A stretch of 11,894 nucleotides of DNA. It comes from Actinobacteria bacterium UBA5976 (GTDB taxonomy: Bacteria; Actinomycetota; Actinomycetes; S36-B12; UBA5976). Where the stretch lies: the NCBI GenBank assembly GCA_002430405.1, contig DJBM01000088.1, forward strand, positions 5,756 to 17,649. Direction: 5' to 3'. The position numbers were made by a program, and so were the translations under genes. Positions 1 through 7,329 of this stretch are shown here, one piece after another (within the stretch, counting starts at the first letter, position 1; every line of letters starts with the position of its first letter). The notes under the pieces are model-generated. The model did not search any database and was not told the origin of the DNA. It saw only the letters and a program-made list of their open reading frames with translations.

Positions 1-209
1 CTGACTACGTACTCAACTGTGGTTGCCCAATGCGAGTCAAAGACAATTACTGTGTCGTAATCGACCTTTTCAAATACGTCTTTACGAAGTTGCTCGAGGC
101 CAGCGACGAGCGTGAAATCTTCACCGTTGTTAAGTTCTTTACGAATCTCAAGTGGCAACACAATAGTAGGCACGTGGGCCAGTAAGCCCGCTCCAATAAT
201 TTCACCCAT
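1..209 (-). CDS. hpaD: 3,4-dihydroxyphenylacetate 2,3-dioxygenase-like extradiol dioxygenase (LigB/class III type), N-terminal part only
   Basis: This is the first 69 codons of a gene that runs off the left edge. The start is the ATG at 209-207 and the frame is open to base 1. The peptide begins MGEIIGAGLLAHVPTIVLP and later has VIVFDSHW. This resembles the N-terminus of class III (LigB-fold) homoprotocatechuate dioxygenases, where E. coli HpcB has a matching THVPS and VFDTHW. His12 and His60 sit where that family has metal-site or active-site histidines. The expected role is cytoplasmic Fe(II)-dependent meta ring cleavage of a catechol such as homoprotocatechuate. The start lies three bases after the hpaE stop (TAA ATC ATG), with AAGGA inside the end of hpaE as a possible ribosome site, so translational coupling is likely. 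The exact catechol substrate is uncertain because most of the protein is missing. The annotation rests on remembered family sequences. Confidence 0.75.
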   Translation of the reverse strand, partial: MGEIIGAGLLAHVPTIVLPLEIRKELNNGEDFTLVAGLEQLRKDVFEKVDYDTVIVFDSHWATTVEYVV

Positions 210-212
210 GAT

Positions 213-1676
213 TTATTCCTTCCAACCGTTAGGCGCAAAGACCGTGTTCTTTACGTCTGCATAAAAATCAAATGACCAGATTCCACCTTCGCGGCCGATA
301 CCTGATTTTTTGGATCCACCAAAAGGTGCACCAAGATCTCGCACAAAGAAGCAGTTGACCCAAATCGTTCCAGCAACTAGCCGATTAGTGATTGCTTCAG
401 CTCGCTTCTTGTTTCCGCAAACAACTACTGCGGCTAATCCGAATTCAGTCCCGTTAGCCATCTCAATTGCTTCTTCATCGGTGTCGAATTGCTGCATACT
501 CAGCACTGGTCCAAACACTTCTTGAGTTACGATTTCGCTACCAACCGTTGGATTATCAATCAAAGTCGGCATGAAGAAGTTGCCGCCCAATTCTGGGTTT
601 GGTCCACCACCCAAAACCACCGTTTGTCCTTCGGCTACTGCGCGGTCGACGAATCCCTTAACACGTGCAAAATGTTCTGGATGAATTTGTGGTCCGATGT
701 CGGTAGCTTCATCGCGGGGGTCACCCTGCTTGATTTGTTTGGCTCGCTCGATAAATGCGGCTTTGAATTTGTCTGCGATTCCGCGCTGCACCAAAAAGCG
801 AGTTCCAGACAAACAAACTTGTCCGGCATTGTCATACTGTTCAACTGCAACCGTCACCGCAATATCCAAGTCAGCGTCATCAGTGATGATGAGTGGACTC
901 TTGCCACCAAGTTCGAAGGAACATGGCACAAGATTTTCCGCTGCTGCTTTAGCGACAAGTTTGGCAGTAGGAACTGAACCAGTAAATGAAATTCGGGATA
1001 AGTCTGGATGCGCAGTTAGCGCTGCGCCAGCTTCTTCACCAAAACCTTGCACAACATTAAAAACTCCCGGTGGCATTCCTGCCTCCGCAGTTATGTCTGC
1101 CAGTAGGGAAGCAGTGATCAGCGCCCACTCAGGTGGTTTTGCTACAACAGTGTCGCCAGCCGCAAGCGCGGGACCAATTCGCCAAGTTGCGAGCATAAGC
1201 GGGGCATTCCACGGTGTGATGATTCCGGTAACCCCTGCTGGATCCCAAGTTACGTGATTAGTATGTCCGCGAGTTTCGAAATCTGGGTAGTTCAGTTGAT
1301 TCATTGCGTAGTCAGCAAAGAATCTAAAGTTCATGGCAACGCGAGGCATGACACCACGACGATGAGATCGTAGCAGCGAACCATTGTCTGTGGTCTCGAC
1401 AACTGCCAAATCTTCGATGCGGGATTCGATAATGTCAGCAACCCGATTCAAAATCGCCCCTCGTTCAGCTGGCGACATTTGAGACCAAATTGGAAAGGCT
1501 GCTTTTGCTGCGGCGACAGCTAAGTCAACCTCTAGCTTTCTGCCACGAGAAATGTCTGCCAGAAAAGTGCCATCTATTGGGGAATGATCTGCGAACGTGG
1601 AATCAGAGGCAACCCGCTTGCCGCCAATGAAATGCCTAGTATCTACTTCAACCCCAGCAACTGTTGCCATTGTCAT
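213..1676 (-). CDS. hpaE: 5-carboxymethyl-2-hydroxymuconate semialdehyde dehydrogenase-like aldehyde dehydrogenase
   Basis: A full-length NAD(P)-dependent aldehyde dehydrogenase of 487 residues, the usual family size. Visible catalytic elements are TPWN (Asn157), the cofactor-binding Lys180 in AKPPE, Glu255 in ELGGKSP and the nucleophile Cys288 in GQVCLSG. The middle segment PRVAMNFRFFADY and the C-terminal VRDLGAPFGG plus GREGGIWSFDFYADVKN resemble HpaE and the related hydroxymuconic semialdehyde dehydrogenases. HpaE oxidises the semialdehyde made by HpaD, and hpaD follows three bases downstream, which supports the name. A sister role on another semialdehyde cannot be excluded. Two starts are possible: ATG at 1676 and ATG at 1670, four and ten bases after AGGGGA (1686-1681). 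The longer form is listed. A TATCGT -10-like hexamer (1719-1714) followed by the conserved operator (1687-1708) lies directly upstream. Confidence 0.8.
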   Translation of the reverse strand: MTMATVAGVEVDTRHFIGGKRVASDSTFADHSPIDGTFLADISRGRKLEVDLAVAAAKAAFPIWSQMSPAERGAILNRVADIIESRIEDLAVVETTDNGSLLRSHRRGVMPRVAMNFRFFADYAMNQLNYPDFETRGHTNHVTWDPAGVTGIITPWNAPLMLATWRIGPALAAGDTVVAKPPEWALITASLLADITAEAGMPPGVFNVVQGFGEEAGAALTAHPDLSRISFTGSVPTAKLVAKAAAENLVPCSFELGGKSPLIITDDADLDIAVTVAVEQYDNAGQVCLSGTRFLVQRGIADKFKAAFIERAKQIKQGDPRDEATDIGPQIHPEHFARVKGFVDRAVAEGQTVVLGGGPNPELGGNFFMPTLIDNPTVGSEIVTQEVFGPVLSMQQFDTDEEAIEMANGTEFGLAAVVVCGNKKRAEAITNRLVAGTIWVNCFFVRDLGAPFGGSKKSGIGREGGIWSFDFYADVKNTVFAPNGWKE

Positions 1677-1686
1677 GCCATCCCCT

Positions 1687-1708
1687 GAAATATCGTTCGG
1701 GTACTAAC
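1687..1708 (+). promoter_or_regulatory. Operator copy A between hpaE and puuD-like gene
   Basis: One copy of the conserved site of about 22 bp, with core CGTTCGGGTAC at 1694-1704. It matches copy B (3050-3071, opposite strand) at 19 of 22 positions by direct comparison. It lies ten bases upstream of the hpaE start and just downstream of a possible hpaE -10 (TATCGT, 1719-1714). A wider imperfect dyad, TCGTT...AACGA, spans 1693-1710. The placement suits a repressor acting on hpaED and possibly on the divergent hydrolase gene. Binding by the MarR protein is inferred. Confidence 0.6.
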
Positions 1709-1765
1709 GAATTACGATACGTTAAATTTAGTGATTTGGGAACCGAATTTAAGTAATTCTTTCAT

Positions 1766-1777
1766 TAGGCTAGGGAA
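1766..1777 (+). promoter_or_regulatory. Possible -10 box of a leaderless puuD-like transcript
   Basis: TAGGCT at 1766-1771 fits the TANNNT form of an actinobacterial -10 box and is followed by exactly six bases and then the ATG at 1778. That spacing puts a transcription start on or beside the start codon. The six bases AGGGAA are also purine-rich, so a short Shine-Dalgarno reading cannot be excluded. No convincing -35 box is visible. Confidence 0.35.
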
Positions 1778-2458
1778 ATGTCGTTACGTCCCAAAATCGC
1801 ACTAATCGGGCGGTTTACAAACTCGGCATCGGCGCTTCGGTATGCCGGCGTTGTGAGTTCAAGAGCGCTCCTGGAATCACTGTGGAATGCAGGAGGTGAC
1901 CCGGTAACTCTGCTAGCAGCACCTGAAAGTGACTGGGAGCAAAGACTTCGGGGATATCAAGGCGTATTACTTGCAGGTGGCGGTGACATTAATCCAGCTA
2001 GGTACGGTCAAGCACCGGATGCGAGCGTCTATGACGTGGATGATTTGCAAGATGATTCAGATTTTGGAATGACTGAGTACGTGCTGCAGCAGGGAATTCC
2101 TACCTTGGCGGTATGTCGAGGGCTGCATGTTGTAAATGTTGTTCGTGGCGGAACATTGATTCAGGATATGCAAGAGAATCACCGCCACGTTGTGCAAGAG
2201 GTAAAAGTTAGTGATTATGAATCCTTTGGATTCACCACAGAACTGGTAGGAACTTCGTGCTACCACCATCAGGCAATCGACAAAATTGGTACCGGATTAG
2301 AAGTGCTCGGACGTGGTCCAGATGGAACCATTGAAGCGGTTGGAATTGAATCAAGCGGCTGGGCTCGTGGTGTGCAGTGGCATCCTGAAGATACGGCCAA
2401 ATCTGATGCAAACCAACATGGACTATTTGCCAGGTTAGTTAAAGAGGCTAGGGCCTAA
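1778..2458 (+). CDS. PuuD-like gamma-glutamyl amide hydrolase (class I glutamine amidotransferase, peptidase C26)
   Basis: A 226-residue single-domain hydrolase of the class I glutamine amidotransferase fold. The oxyanion-side loop LLAGGGDINP is at 65-73, the nucleophile elbow AVCRG carries Cys113, and the His/Glu of the triad are His202 and Glu204 in VQWHPED. The glycine-rich GGGD.NP and CRG motifs are typical of peptidase C26 and PuuD, which hydrolyses gamma-glutamyl-GABA to glutamate and GABA. It is a little shorter than E. coli PuuD (about 254 residues). With two GS-like ligases nearby, the plausible job is to remove the gamma-glutamyl group from a processed amine; the true substrate is unknown. 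The protein is cytoplasmic, with no signal peptide seen. Its 3' end overlaps the convergent marR gene by 11 bases. Confidence 0.85.
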   Translation: MSLRPKIALIGRFTNSASALRYAGVVSSRALLESLWNAGGDPVTLLAAPESDWEQRLRGYQGVLLAGGGDINPARYGQAPDASVYDVDDLQDDSDFGMTEYVLQQGIPTLAVCRGLHVVNVVRGGTLIQDMQENHRHVVQEVKVSDYESFGFTTELVGTSCYHHQAIDKIGTGLEVLGRGPDGTIEAVGIESSGWARGVQWHPEDTAKSDANQHGLFARLVKEARA

Positions 2459-2960
2459 TTAGTTTTTGGGAATCTACGGTGATTGTGACCGCCCTAAGTA
2501 GGTCAGCGAATATGCCCAAATTAGATCGATTTAAGTCAGCTACGGCTAGCCGTTCACCGTTGTTGAATTGTGGAAATAACTGTTTCATCATTTTGCGGCC
2601 CTTGACAGTGAGCTTGACCAAAACTAAACGGCCATCTTTACTGCTGCGAGTTCGTGTGATGAGGCCGCGTCCTTCTAAGGTCTTCATTACACCTGTCAAG
2701 GTAGCTTTGGAAAACCCACCCTCTTCAGCAATGACTCGGGATTCGACTGGTTCCCAAATCCAAATCACCCAAAGGACTACAAATGCGGTCCAGGATAAAT
2801 CGTGCTGCGCTAGCACGGTGCGCTCTAGGTAATTTCGAACGGCATTAGCAGCTCGGAAAAGGTTAGAGGTAACTGCCATAGCCTCGAAATCAATTTTTAG
2901 ATCGCCAAGACGGGAATGAACTTGGCGTTCAGTTTCGTCTAAAGTGTGCTGACCAGCCAT
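2448..2960 (-). CDS. MarR-family winged-helix transcriptional regulator
   Basis: A 170-residue MarR-type protein. The central winged helix-turn-helix runs from about residue 55 to 121. The recognition-helix segment is FSKATLTGVMKTLEGRGLI, followed by the wing TRSSKDGRLVLVKLTVKG, including the Asp-x-Arg (DGR) characteristic of MarR wings. Flanking helices would form the dimer interface. MarR proteins usually repress catabolic or efflux genes and are released by an aromatic or acyl ligand. HpaR of homoprotocatechuate clusters is one member, but I cannot assign that name here. The ATG at 2960 has TTGAGG four bases upstream. The gene is divergent from the P450 gene, and operator copy B lies in the shared 133-base gap, which suggests autoregulation. 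It is the only regulator in the window and so the best candidate for binding copies A to D. Confidence 0.9.
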   Translation of the reverse strand: MAGQHTLDETERQVHSRLGDLKIDFEAMAVTSNLFRAANAVRNYLERTVLAQHDLSWTAFVVLWVIWIWEPVESRVIAEEGGFSKATLTGVMKTLEGRGLITRTRSSKDGRLVLVKLTVKGRKMMKQLFPQFNNGERLAVADLNRSNLGIFADLLRAVTITVDSQKLIRP

Positions 2961-3037
2961 GGAACCTCAATTTGCTAGAACCTAGGCCAACTTTACCGAC
3001 TTTGTTGAAAACGATCGCAGGATTGGCCAGAATCGGG

Positions 3038-3043
3038 TATCTT
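3038..3043 (+). promoter_or_regulatory. Possible -10 box of the P450 gene
   Basis: TATCTT lies seven bases before operator copy B and resembles TATCGT in front of copy A on the hpaE side. A transcription start near 3050 would place the operator on the first transcribed bases, a classic repression geometry. No clear -35 hexamer at 16 to 18 bases was found, so the call is tentative. Confidence 0.3.
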
Positions 3044-3049
3044 AAAACT

Positions 3050-3071
3050 GTTCGTACCCGAACGATTATTC
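3050..3071 (-). promoter_or_regulatory. Operator copy B between marR and P450
   Basis: Conserved site read on the minus strand with core CGTTCGGGTACGAAC. It includes a perfect inverted repeat GTTCG-TACC-CGAAC at 3050-3063. It matches copy A at 19 of 22 positions. It ends 22 bases before the P450 ATG and sits within the divergent marR/P450 control region, where it could serve both genes. Confidence 0.65.
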
Positions 3072-3093
3072 CAACTTTGTGTGAGGTGAGTTA

Positions 3094-4344
3094 ATGTCAG
3101 CCGCGACAGATGTCAGCTTGGCGAATTTAGATTTATTCGAAGCTCAGATTCCATGGCAAACTTTTGACGAGTTGCGTGCCGATAGTCCTGTACATTGGAG
3201 CGACGAATCTGCTCCGAATTCTGGATTCTGGTCGCTTACTCGCTATCACGATATTGTTCGCGTGCTGCGCGATACTGAAACTTATTCAAGCGAAAAAGGT
3301 ACCGTAAACCTAGAAGAACTTGACGAGGAGCAGATGGAAGCTCGTAAATCCATGATTGAGACTGATGGTATCCGCCACCGAGCACTTCGTAAATTGATGC
3401 AAGATTCATTCACACCTAAAGCGGTTGCCGGATATGAGACCTTTCTTCGGGGATTGACTGCAAGCACCCTTGATGATGCTTTCGCAAAGGGATCCTTTGA
3501 CTTTGTTAAAGAAGTTGCAGCAGACTTTCCAATTCGTGTTTTAGCTCGATTGATGGATGTGCCAGACACCGACATTGACAAGTTGATCGCCTGGGGTAAT
3601 CGCATGGTCGGCAATACTGACCCTGAACATGCTGACGTTTTGTTGGATTCTCCAGAATCGGAAAAATATCGAATGTTGCCATTTCGTTCTCCGGCCGCTT
3701 TGGAAGTTTGGGCTTATGGCGATGACTTAGCTAAGCAGAGGTTAGGCGGAAAAGGTGTGGACATTGTTTCTACTCTGATCAACCAGACGCCAATTGATGG
3801 AGTACCACTTTCCACCAGAGACTTCCATGCCTATTTCCTACTTTTGATTGTTGCTGGAAATGAAACAACGCGCCACACGATTAGCCACAGCATGAACTAC
3901 CTAATAGATAATCCAGATCAATTGACATTAATGCAGGAACGCCCAGAGTTGATTGAATGGGGTGTAGAAGAAATGCTTCGCATGGCAAGTCCAGTTTATC
4001 ATTTCCGTCGCACTGCCACCAGAGACACGGAAATTAATAGCCAAGCAATTAAAGAAGGCGACAAAGTCGTAACTTGGTTTGCTGCGGGAAATCGCGATCC
4101 AGAAGTCTTCAAAGATCCTTACCGTATGGACGTAACCAGAAATCCGAATGAGCACATGACATTTGGTCGAGGTGGACCGCACATGTGTCTGGGTAATTCC
4201 TTAGCTCGACTTGAAATCAAGATCATGTTCGAGGAATTGCTGCCAAGAATTACGAATATCAAGCGGGTCGGTGAAGTGGAACGGCTACGCAGTAATTTTG
4301 TCAATGGCATTAAGCGTTTTCCCGTTGAGGTAACGCTTAGGTAA
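3094..4344 (+). CDS. Cytochrome P450 monooxygenase (CYP124/125/142-like motifs)
   Basis: A complete soluble bacterial P450 of 416 residues with no membrane anchor. The I-helix motif AGNETTR (254-260) provides the acid/Thr pair for oxygen activation. The ExxR motif is Glu293-Met-Leu-Arg296. The heme loop is FGRGGPHMCLG (357-367), with Cys365 as the axial thiolate. The AGNETTR wording and the 11-residue heme loop are features I recall from the mycobacterial CYP124/125/142 group, which hydroxylate terminal methyl groups, but substrate range cannot be inferred from that. Such class I P450s take electrons from a small ferredoxin; a matching 3Fe-4S ferredoxin gene lies at 7358-7549, and no reductase is present in the window. 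The ATG is preceded by GAGGTG five bases upstream. Operator copy B precedes it. The stop abuts that of GAT1. In this neighbourhood it may oxidise or dealkylate the amine substrate. Confidence 0.92.
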   Translation: MSAATDVSLANLDLFEAQIPWQTFDELRADSPVHWSDESAPNSGFWSLTRYHDIVRVLRDTETYSSEKGTVNLEELDEEQMEARKSMIETDGIRHRALRKLMQDSFTPKAVAGYETFLRGLTASTLDDAFAKGSFDFVKEVAADFPIRVLARLMDVPDTDIDKLIAWGNRMVGNTDPEHADVLLDSPESEKYRMLPFRSPAALEVWAYGDDLAKQRLGGKGVDIVSTLINQTPIDGVPLSTRDFHAYFLLLIVAGNETTRHTISHSMNYLIDNPDQLTLMQERPELIEWGVEEMLRMASPVYHFRRTATRDTEINSQAIKEGDKVVTWFAAGNRDPEVFKDPYRMDVTRNPNEHMTFGRGGPHMCLGNSLARLEIKIMFEELLPRITNIKRVGEVERLRSNFVNGIKRFPVEVTLR

Positions 4345-5052
4345 TTAAATTAATTTAGCAACATCACTTAAGAACGCATCAACCAATCGGTAGGTGCGTT
4401 CTTTCGCAGCTGATTGCTCTGCTGCAGTATGGGCAAGTAATACGTCTGGGTCTTGGCCGTCTTTGATAACTAAGTCGCGGCCGCCATTATTGAGCCAACC
4501 AGCGAGCATTTCGGGTGTTAGCTCGGGATGAAATTGAACCCCCAAATTTCGAGCGTTGGTAAATGCCTGGCTTGACACCGAGTTTCGAGCTACTTCTAAT
4601 GCAGCCCCAGATAGTTGCCACCGGTCGTAGTGAAATTGAAACCATGGGCCGGCGGAAACTAAATCTGGACGGTCACTATGAACTACGGTCCAACCAATTT
4701 CGGGTTTGGGTCCAGGCGCTACGCTGCCACCTAGCGCTCGCGCAAGCAATTGACCACCAAAGCAGATGCCAAAAATTGGCGTATCTTGCGCAATCGCTTT
4801 AGCTAGGAATTCCAATTCGGGCGCTAGCCAGTTTCCAATGCGATCATCATCCCAAGCTCCCCATGGGGCACCCATTGGGACGATCACGTCGTAGCCTGCT
4901 AGATCTGGGAATTCACGAACCACATTTGGTTCGGGGAAGTCTGCTTCAGGCACGACTAAAAACTCTTCTACTTCAAAGCCATGGTGCCGAAACCGCTCGG
5001 CCACGGGGCCAGGTGGGCTGACGTGGTCATGTGCAATTATGAGAACTCGCAT
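4345..5052 (-). CDS. Class I glutamine-amidotransferase-like hydrolase, copy 1 (GAT1)
   Basis: A free-standing GATase1 domain of 235 residues from the ATG at 5052. The frame also allows a GTG at 5058, but AAAGGGG (5064-5058) sits five bases before the ATG and overlaps the GTG, so the ATG is preferred. The triad is Cys97 in GICFGGQ, His175 and Glu177 in VQFHPE. A GPWFQFHYDRW segment (135-145) is shared with the paralogue GAT2 as GPWFSWHSDR. There is no fused ATP-pyrophosphatase or synthase domain, so it is not GuaA or a biosynthetic amidotransferase. Stand-alone homologues occur next to GS-like ligases, for example with TdnQ/AtdA1 of aniline degradation, where the partner hydrolyses gamma-glutamylanilide. 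It is divergent from GS1 and probably acts on the same gamma-glutamyl compound. The substrate is inferred. Confidence 0.82.
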   Translation of the reverse strand: MRVLIIAHDHVSPPGPVAERFRHHGFEVEEFLVVPEADFPEPNVVREFPDLAGYDVIVPMGAPWGAWDDDRIGNWLAPELEFLAKAIAQDTPIFGICFGGQLLARALGGSVAPGPKPEIGWTVVHSDRPDLVSAGPWFQFHYDRWQLSGAALEVARNSVSSQAFTNARNLGVQFHPELTPEMLAGWLNNGGRDLVIKDGQDPDVLLAHTAAEQSAAKERTYRLVDAFLSDVAKLI

Positions 5053-5113
5053 GGCCACCCCTTTTCCTGGTCAGAATTTCTACCATTCTGCCCTAAAAAG
5101 TATCCCAAGCGAT

Positions 5114-5119
5114 TAAAAT
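5114..5119 (+). promoter_or_regulatory. Possible -10 box of GS1
   Basis: TAAAAT is close to the consensus -10 and lies within an AT-rich stretch (5111-5127). It precedes operator copy C by nine bases, the same order seen at the hpaE and P450 promoters. No good -35 hexamer is visible at standard spacing. Confidence 0.35.
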
Positions 5120-5128
5120 AAAAAAATC

Positions 5129-5150
5129 ATTCATACCCTAACGAATATTC
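5129..5150 (-). promoter_or_regulatory. Operator copy C in front of GS1
   Basis: Conserved site read on the minus strand with core CGTTAGGGTATGAA. The palindrome CGAATATTCG (5142-5151) overlaps its distal end. It stops nine bases before the GS1 ATG and touches the GGAGG ribosome site (5151-5155), so bound protein could block transcription elongation or initiation. It lies in the divergent GAT1/GS1 gap. Confidence 0.6.
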
Positions 5151-5159
5151 GGAGGAAAA

Positions 5160-6506
5160 ATGTCTCTCGATCTTTCTATGCTACGAGCCCAACTGCAGAG
5201 CGAAAACATTGATATTTTGCGGTTAGTCTACGCAGATGTACTTGGTATTCCTCGTTCTAAAGATTTAGTCGTTAGCCAAATGGAGAAAGCGGCTGCACAT
5301 GGGCCAGCCTTTTGCCAAGGTGTTTGGGTTACCACTACGCGTGGCGGTGTTCTGGATGGGCATGGCAGTATTTCTGATGGCCTGTCAGACTTCGTCAGTC
5401 GGATTGATCCCAGCACGATCCGCAAACTTCCTTGGGAGCCTGGAGTCGCGTATGCAATCGTTGATGCCTTCGAGCCAAATGGAGATGATAATCCGGTTGC
5501 GCCTCGAACTGCATTGCAACGAGTGCTGAAAGCGTACGAAGAAGTTGGATTGATACCAGTCATTGGTCCAGAGCTTGAGTTCTATCTGGCAAAACAAGAA
5601 AATGACGAATGGGTGCGTGCACTTCATCGAACTGGTCGGGTTTATACAACGGGTGCGATAGTTGATCCAGATGGTACTTTTCTGTACATCTTGCGCATGT
5701 TAGATCAAATGGAAATTGGCGTATTTGCAGGTAATCATGAGTTTGCCCCAGCCCAATATGAAATTAATCTGTGGCATGGTGAAGCGCTGGAATCTACTGA
5801 CAGAACTTTTTTGTTTAAAACTGCGATCAAAGACATTGCAGTTCGTCGGGGTTACAACGCAACATTTCTTGGAAAGCCTTGGGCTGAATCTGAAGGTAGT
5901 GGCTTCCATTTACACTTCTCGGTTGTGGATGCCAAAGGTAAAAATCAAATGCACAGTGGTGAGGAGCTATCTGAAGTTGCAAATCAAATGATTGCCGGAA
6001 TTCTAAGCCATGCAAATGCGCTAACTGCATTTACCAACCCAACCATAAATGCCTTCAAGCGTCTTGGGCCAGATACCTTGGCGCCAAGTCGTGCGAACTG
6101 GGGCTATGACAACCGTGCAACTTTACTTCGCGTACCACCTGAGAGAGGTGAAGGTACACGGCTAGAGATTCGAATTGGTGATGGCGCAGCAAACCCTTAC
6201 TTAATGGTTGCTTCTGTCTTGGCCGCTGGACTAGATGGCATCAAGAACAAAATGACGCCGAATAAAGCTGCAGAAGGTTGGGCATATGTGGATGAATCAG
6301 ACCCACTGCTGCCACTTACATTCACTGCAGCATTAGATGCGCTTGATTTGGACCCGCTATTTGCTGATCTGATGGGACCAATTGTGGTTTCAACCCATTT
6401 AACGTTGAAGCGTGATGAGATTGAACGCTACGAAGCTGAAGTTTCAGATCCAAGTACTCGTGAGATCACTGCTTGGGAGTTAGAGGAATATATTTGGGAT
6501 TACTAG
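5160..6506 (+). CDS. Glutamine-synthetase-like gamma-glutamyl-amine ligase, copy 1 (GS1)
   Basis: A type I glutamine-synthetase-fold protein of 448 residues. Metal, ATP and glutamate residues of the family are present: Glu138 and Glu140 in GPELEFYL, Glu194 and Glu201, His250 in GSGFHLH, Arg301 in FKRL, Arg319 and Arg324 in NRATLLR, and Glu336/Arg338 in LEIRIG. The ammonium-site DGSS motif of true GS is absent (the equivalent area reads GPAFCQGVW). The NLYDLP-type adenylylation tyrosine is also missing. This suggests an ATP-dependent ligase that joins glutamate to an organic amine, as PuuA does with putrescine and TdnQ with aniline. The ATG has GGAGG four bases upstream. It is divergent from GAT1, and its stop shares CTAG with the convergent ADC-family gene. 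The amine is unknown. Confidence 0.85.
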   Translation: MSLDLSMLRAQLQSENIDILRLVYADVLGIPRSKDLVVSQMEKAAAHGPAFCQGVWVTTTRGGVLDGHGSISDGLSDFVSRIDPSTIRKLPWEPGVAYAIVDAFEPNGDDNPVAPRTALQRVLKAYEEVGLIPVIGPELEFYLAKQENDEWVRALHRTGRVYTTGAIVDPDGTFLYILRMLDQMEIGVFAGNHEFAPAQYEINLWHGEALESTDRTFLFKTAIKDIAVRRGYNATFLGKPWAESEGSGFHLHFSVVDAKGKNQMHSGEELSEVANQMIAGILSHANALTAFTNPTINAFKRLGPDTLAPSRANWGYDNRATLLRVPPERGEGTRLEIRIGDGAANPYLMVASVLAAGLDGIKNKMTPNKAAEGWAYVDESDPLLPLTFTAALDALDLDPLFADLMGPIVVSTHLTLKRDEIERYEAEVSDPSTREITAWELEEYIWDY

Positions 6507-7312
6507 ACTGGATTTGATCGGTCTGCAATTAATTTGCCACCAGCGAAAGTCACCCCAACTTCGCGGTAGTAACCACCAAGCATTTCCTTAACTGGAAGTA
6601 TCGAAGCTAGCTCATCCCATTGCGAATCACCTAGGACTAGTTCGGCATCACCTTTCCATGCTTGCCCGAGATCGGCATCTATGCCATGCATAGTTATTAG
6701 TTGATCCATCGATAGGCCAGCATCTTTTGTAATTGATGGCATGAAACGGCTGTGCAGCATTGCATGGCCATTTACAAATCCGTTGGTTTCAGAAGGCTCG
6801 CGAAGCGTCACAACTGCAGATGCCAGCCTGTGATCATAAGCAGATAAAGTTGCGCCAAGCTTTGCGCCAGCCTCTAGGCGAGGTGATGCTTTACCGCGAT
6901 TAAAGATTCGCGTGACATGCGCGGATCCAATCTTCTTTGGATAGCCCTGGTACCAACCACGTGCAATCGCGAAATCTTTAGTAACCCAAATTGCCACACA
7001 GCGGCTGTAAGTGATTCCTTCGTACGAGCAGCGCACAACAGCAAAAGTTTCCAAGTACTGTGATCGAATCGGATCGAGTAATTCAGCGCCGCCTTCGCTG
7101 CAAGATTGCCAATCGGCCCATATCAAAGCGACGCCACCAGGTTGGTCTGGGGCCAAATCAATGTCGGGTGGAAGTATGGCTCGAATATTTGCCGGGTCGG
7201 TTAAGTACTCAACTGTAAGAAGAGTGCCGCTGTAGTACCAAGGCATTTCCGGAATGATTGCACTTTTGCCTGTTGGGGTAAGTGGCGGCATAAATCCATG
7301 AAGTTCAGACAT
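6503..7312 (-). CDS. Acetoacetate decarboxylase (ADC) family protein
   Basis: A 269-residue protein of the ADC superfamily. The segment QGYPKKIG (122-129) carries the paired lysines Lys126-Lys127 that match the Schiff-base Lys and its neighbour in classical ADC. QYLETF (85-90) carries a conserved-looking Glu88. Length is close to bacterial ADC (about 245-270). Classical ADC decarboxylates acetoacetate, but many homologues act on other keto acids or catalyse aldol-type chemistry, so the reaction here is open. The ATG at 7312 has no good Shine-Dalgarno sequence. TACGAT (7324-7319) followed by six bases and the ATG suggests a leaderless transcript. Operator copy D lies 17 bases upstream. It follows the ferredoxin gene on the same strand after a 48-base gap between that stop and this start, so a shared transcript is also possible. 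Confidence 0.8.
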   Translation of the reverse strand: MSELHGFMPPLTPTGKSAIIPEMPWYYSGTLLTVEYLTDPANIRAILPPDIDLAPDQPGGVALIWADWQSCSEGGAELLDPIRSQYLETFAVVRCSYEGITYSRCVAIWVTKDFAIARGWYQGYPKKIGSAHVTRIFNRGKASPRLEAGAKLGATLSAYDHRLASAVVTLREPSETNGFVNGHAMLHSRFMPSITKDAGLSMDQLITMHGIDADLGQAWKGDAELVLGDSQWDELASILPVKEMLGGYYREVGVTFAGGKLIADRSNPV

Positions 7313-7329
7313 GCGACTATCGTATTACG

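Noticed and set aside
47..238. A minus-strand frame overlapping the left-edge gene
   Set aside because: The alternative frame from ATG 209 gives a recognisable HpaD N-terminus coupled to hpaE; this one spans the hpaE stop and has no family resemblance.
489..977. A 162-codon plus-strand open frame
   Set aside because: Antisense to hpaE, with no recognisable domain and no ribosome site.
697..1257. A 186-codon plus-strand open frame with many Ser and Ala residues
   Set aside because: It lies wholly antisense to hpaE, whose catalytic motifs are intact across the region; low-complexity composition is typical of an opposite-strand shadow.
4345..5052. Annotation as GMP synthase (guaA), which database hits to the GATase domain often suggest
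   Set aside because: No ATP-pyrophosphatase domain follows, and the protein is only 235 residues; the same applies to GAT2.
5111..5127. AT-rich run as a replication origin or transposon end
   Set aside because: Too short, with no iterated boxes or terminal repeats; it fits a promoter -10 region.
5160..6506. Annotation as the housekeeping glutamine synthetase glnA
   Set aside because: The DGSS ammonium-site motif and the adenylylation-site motif are missing, and the neighbours are catabolic; the same holds for the copy at 9506-10828.
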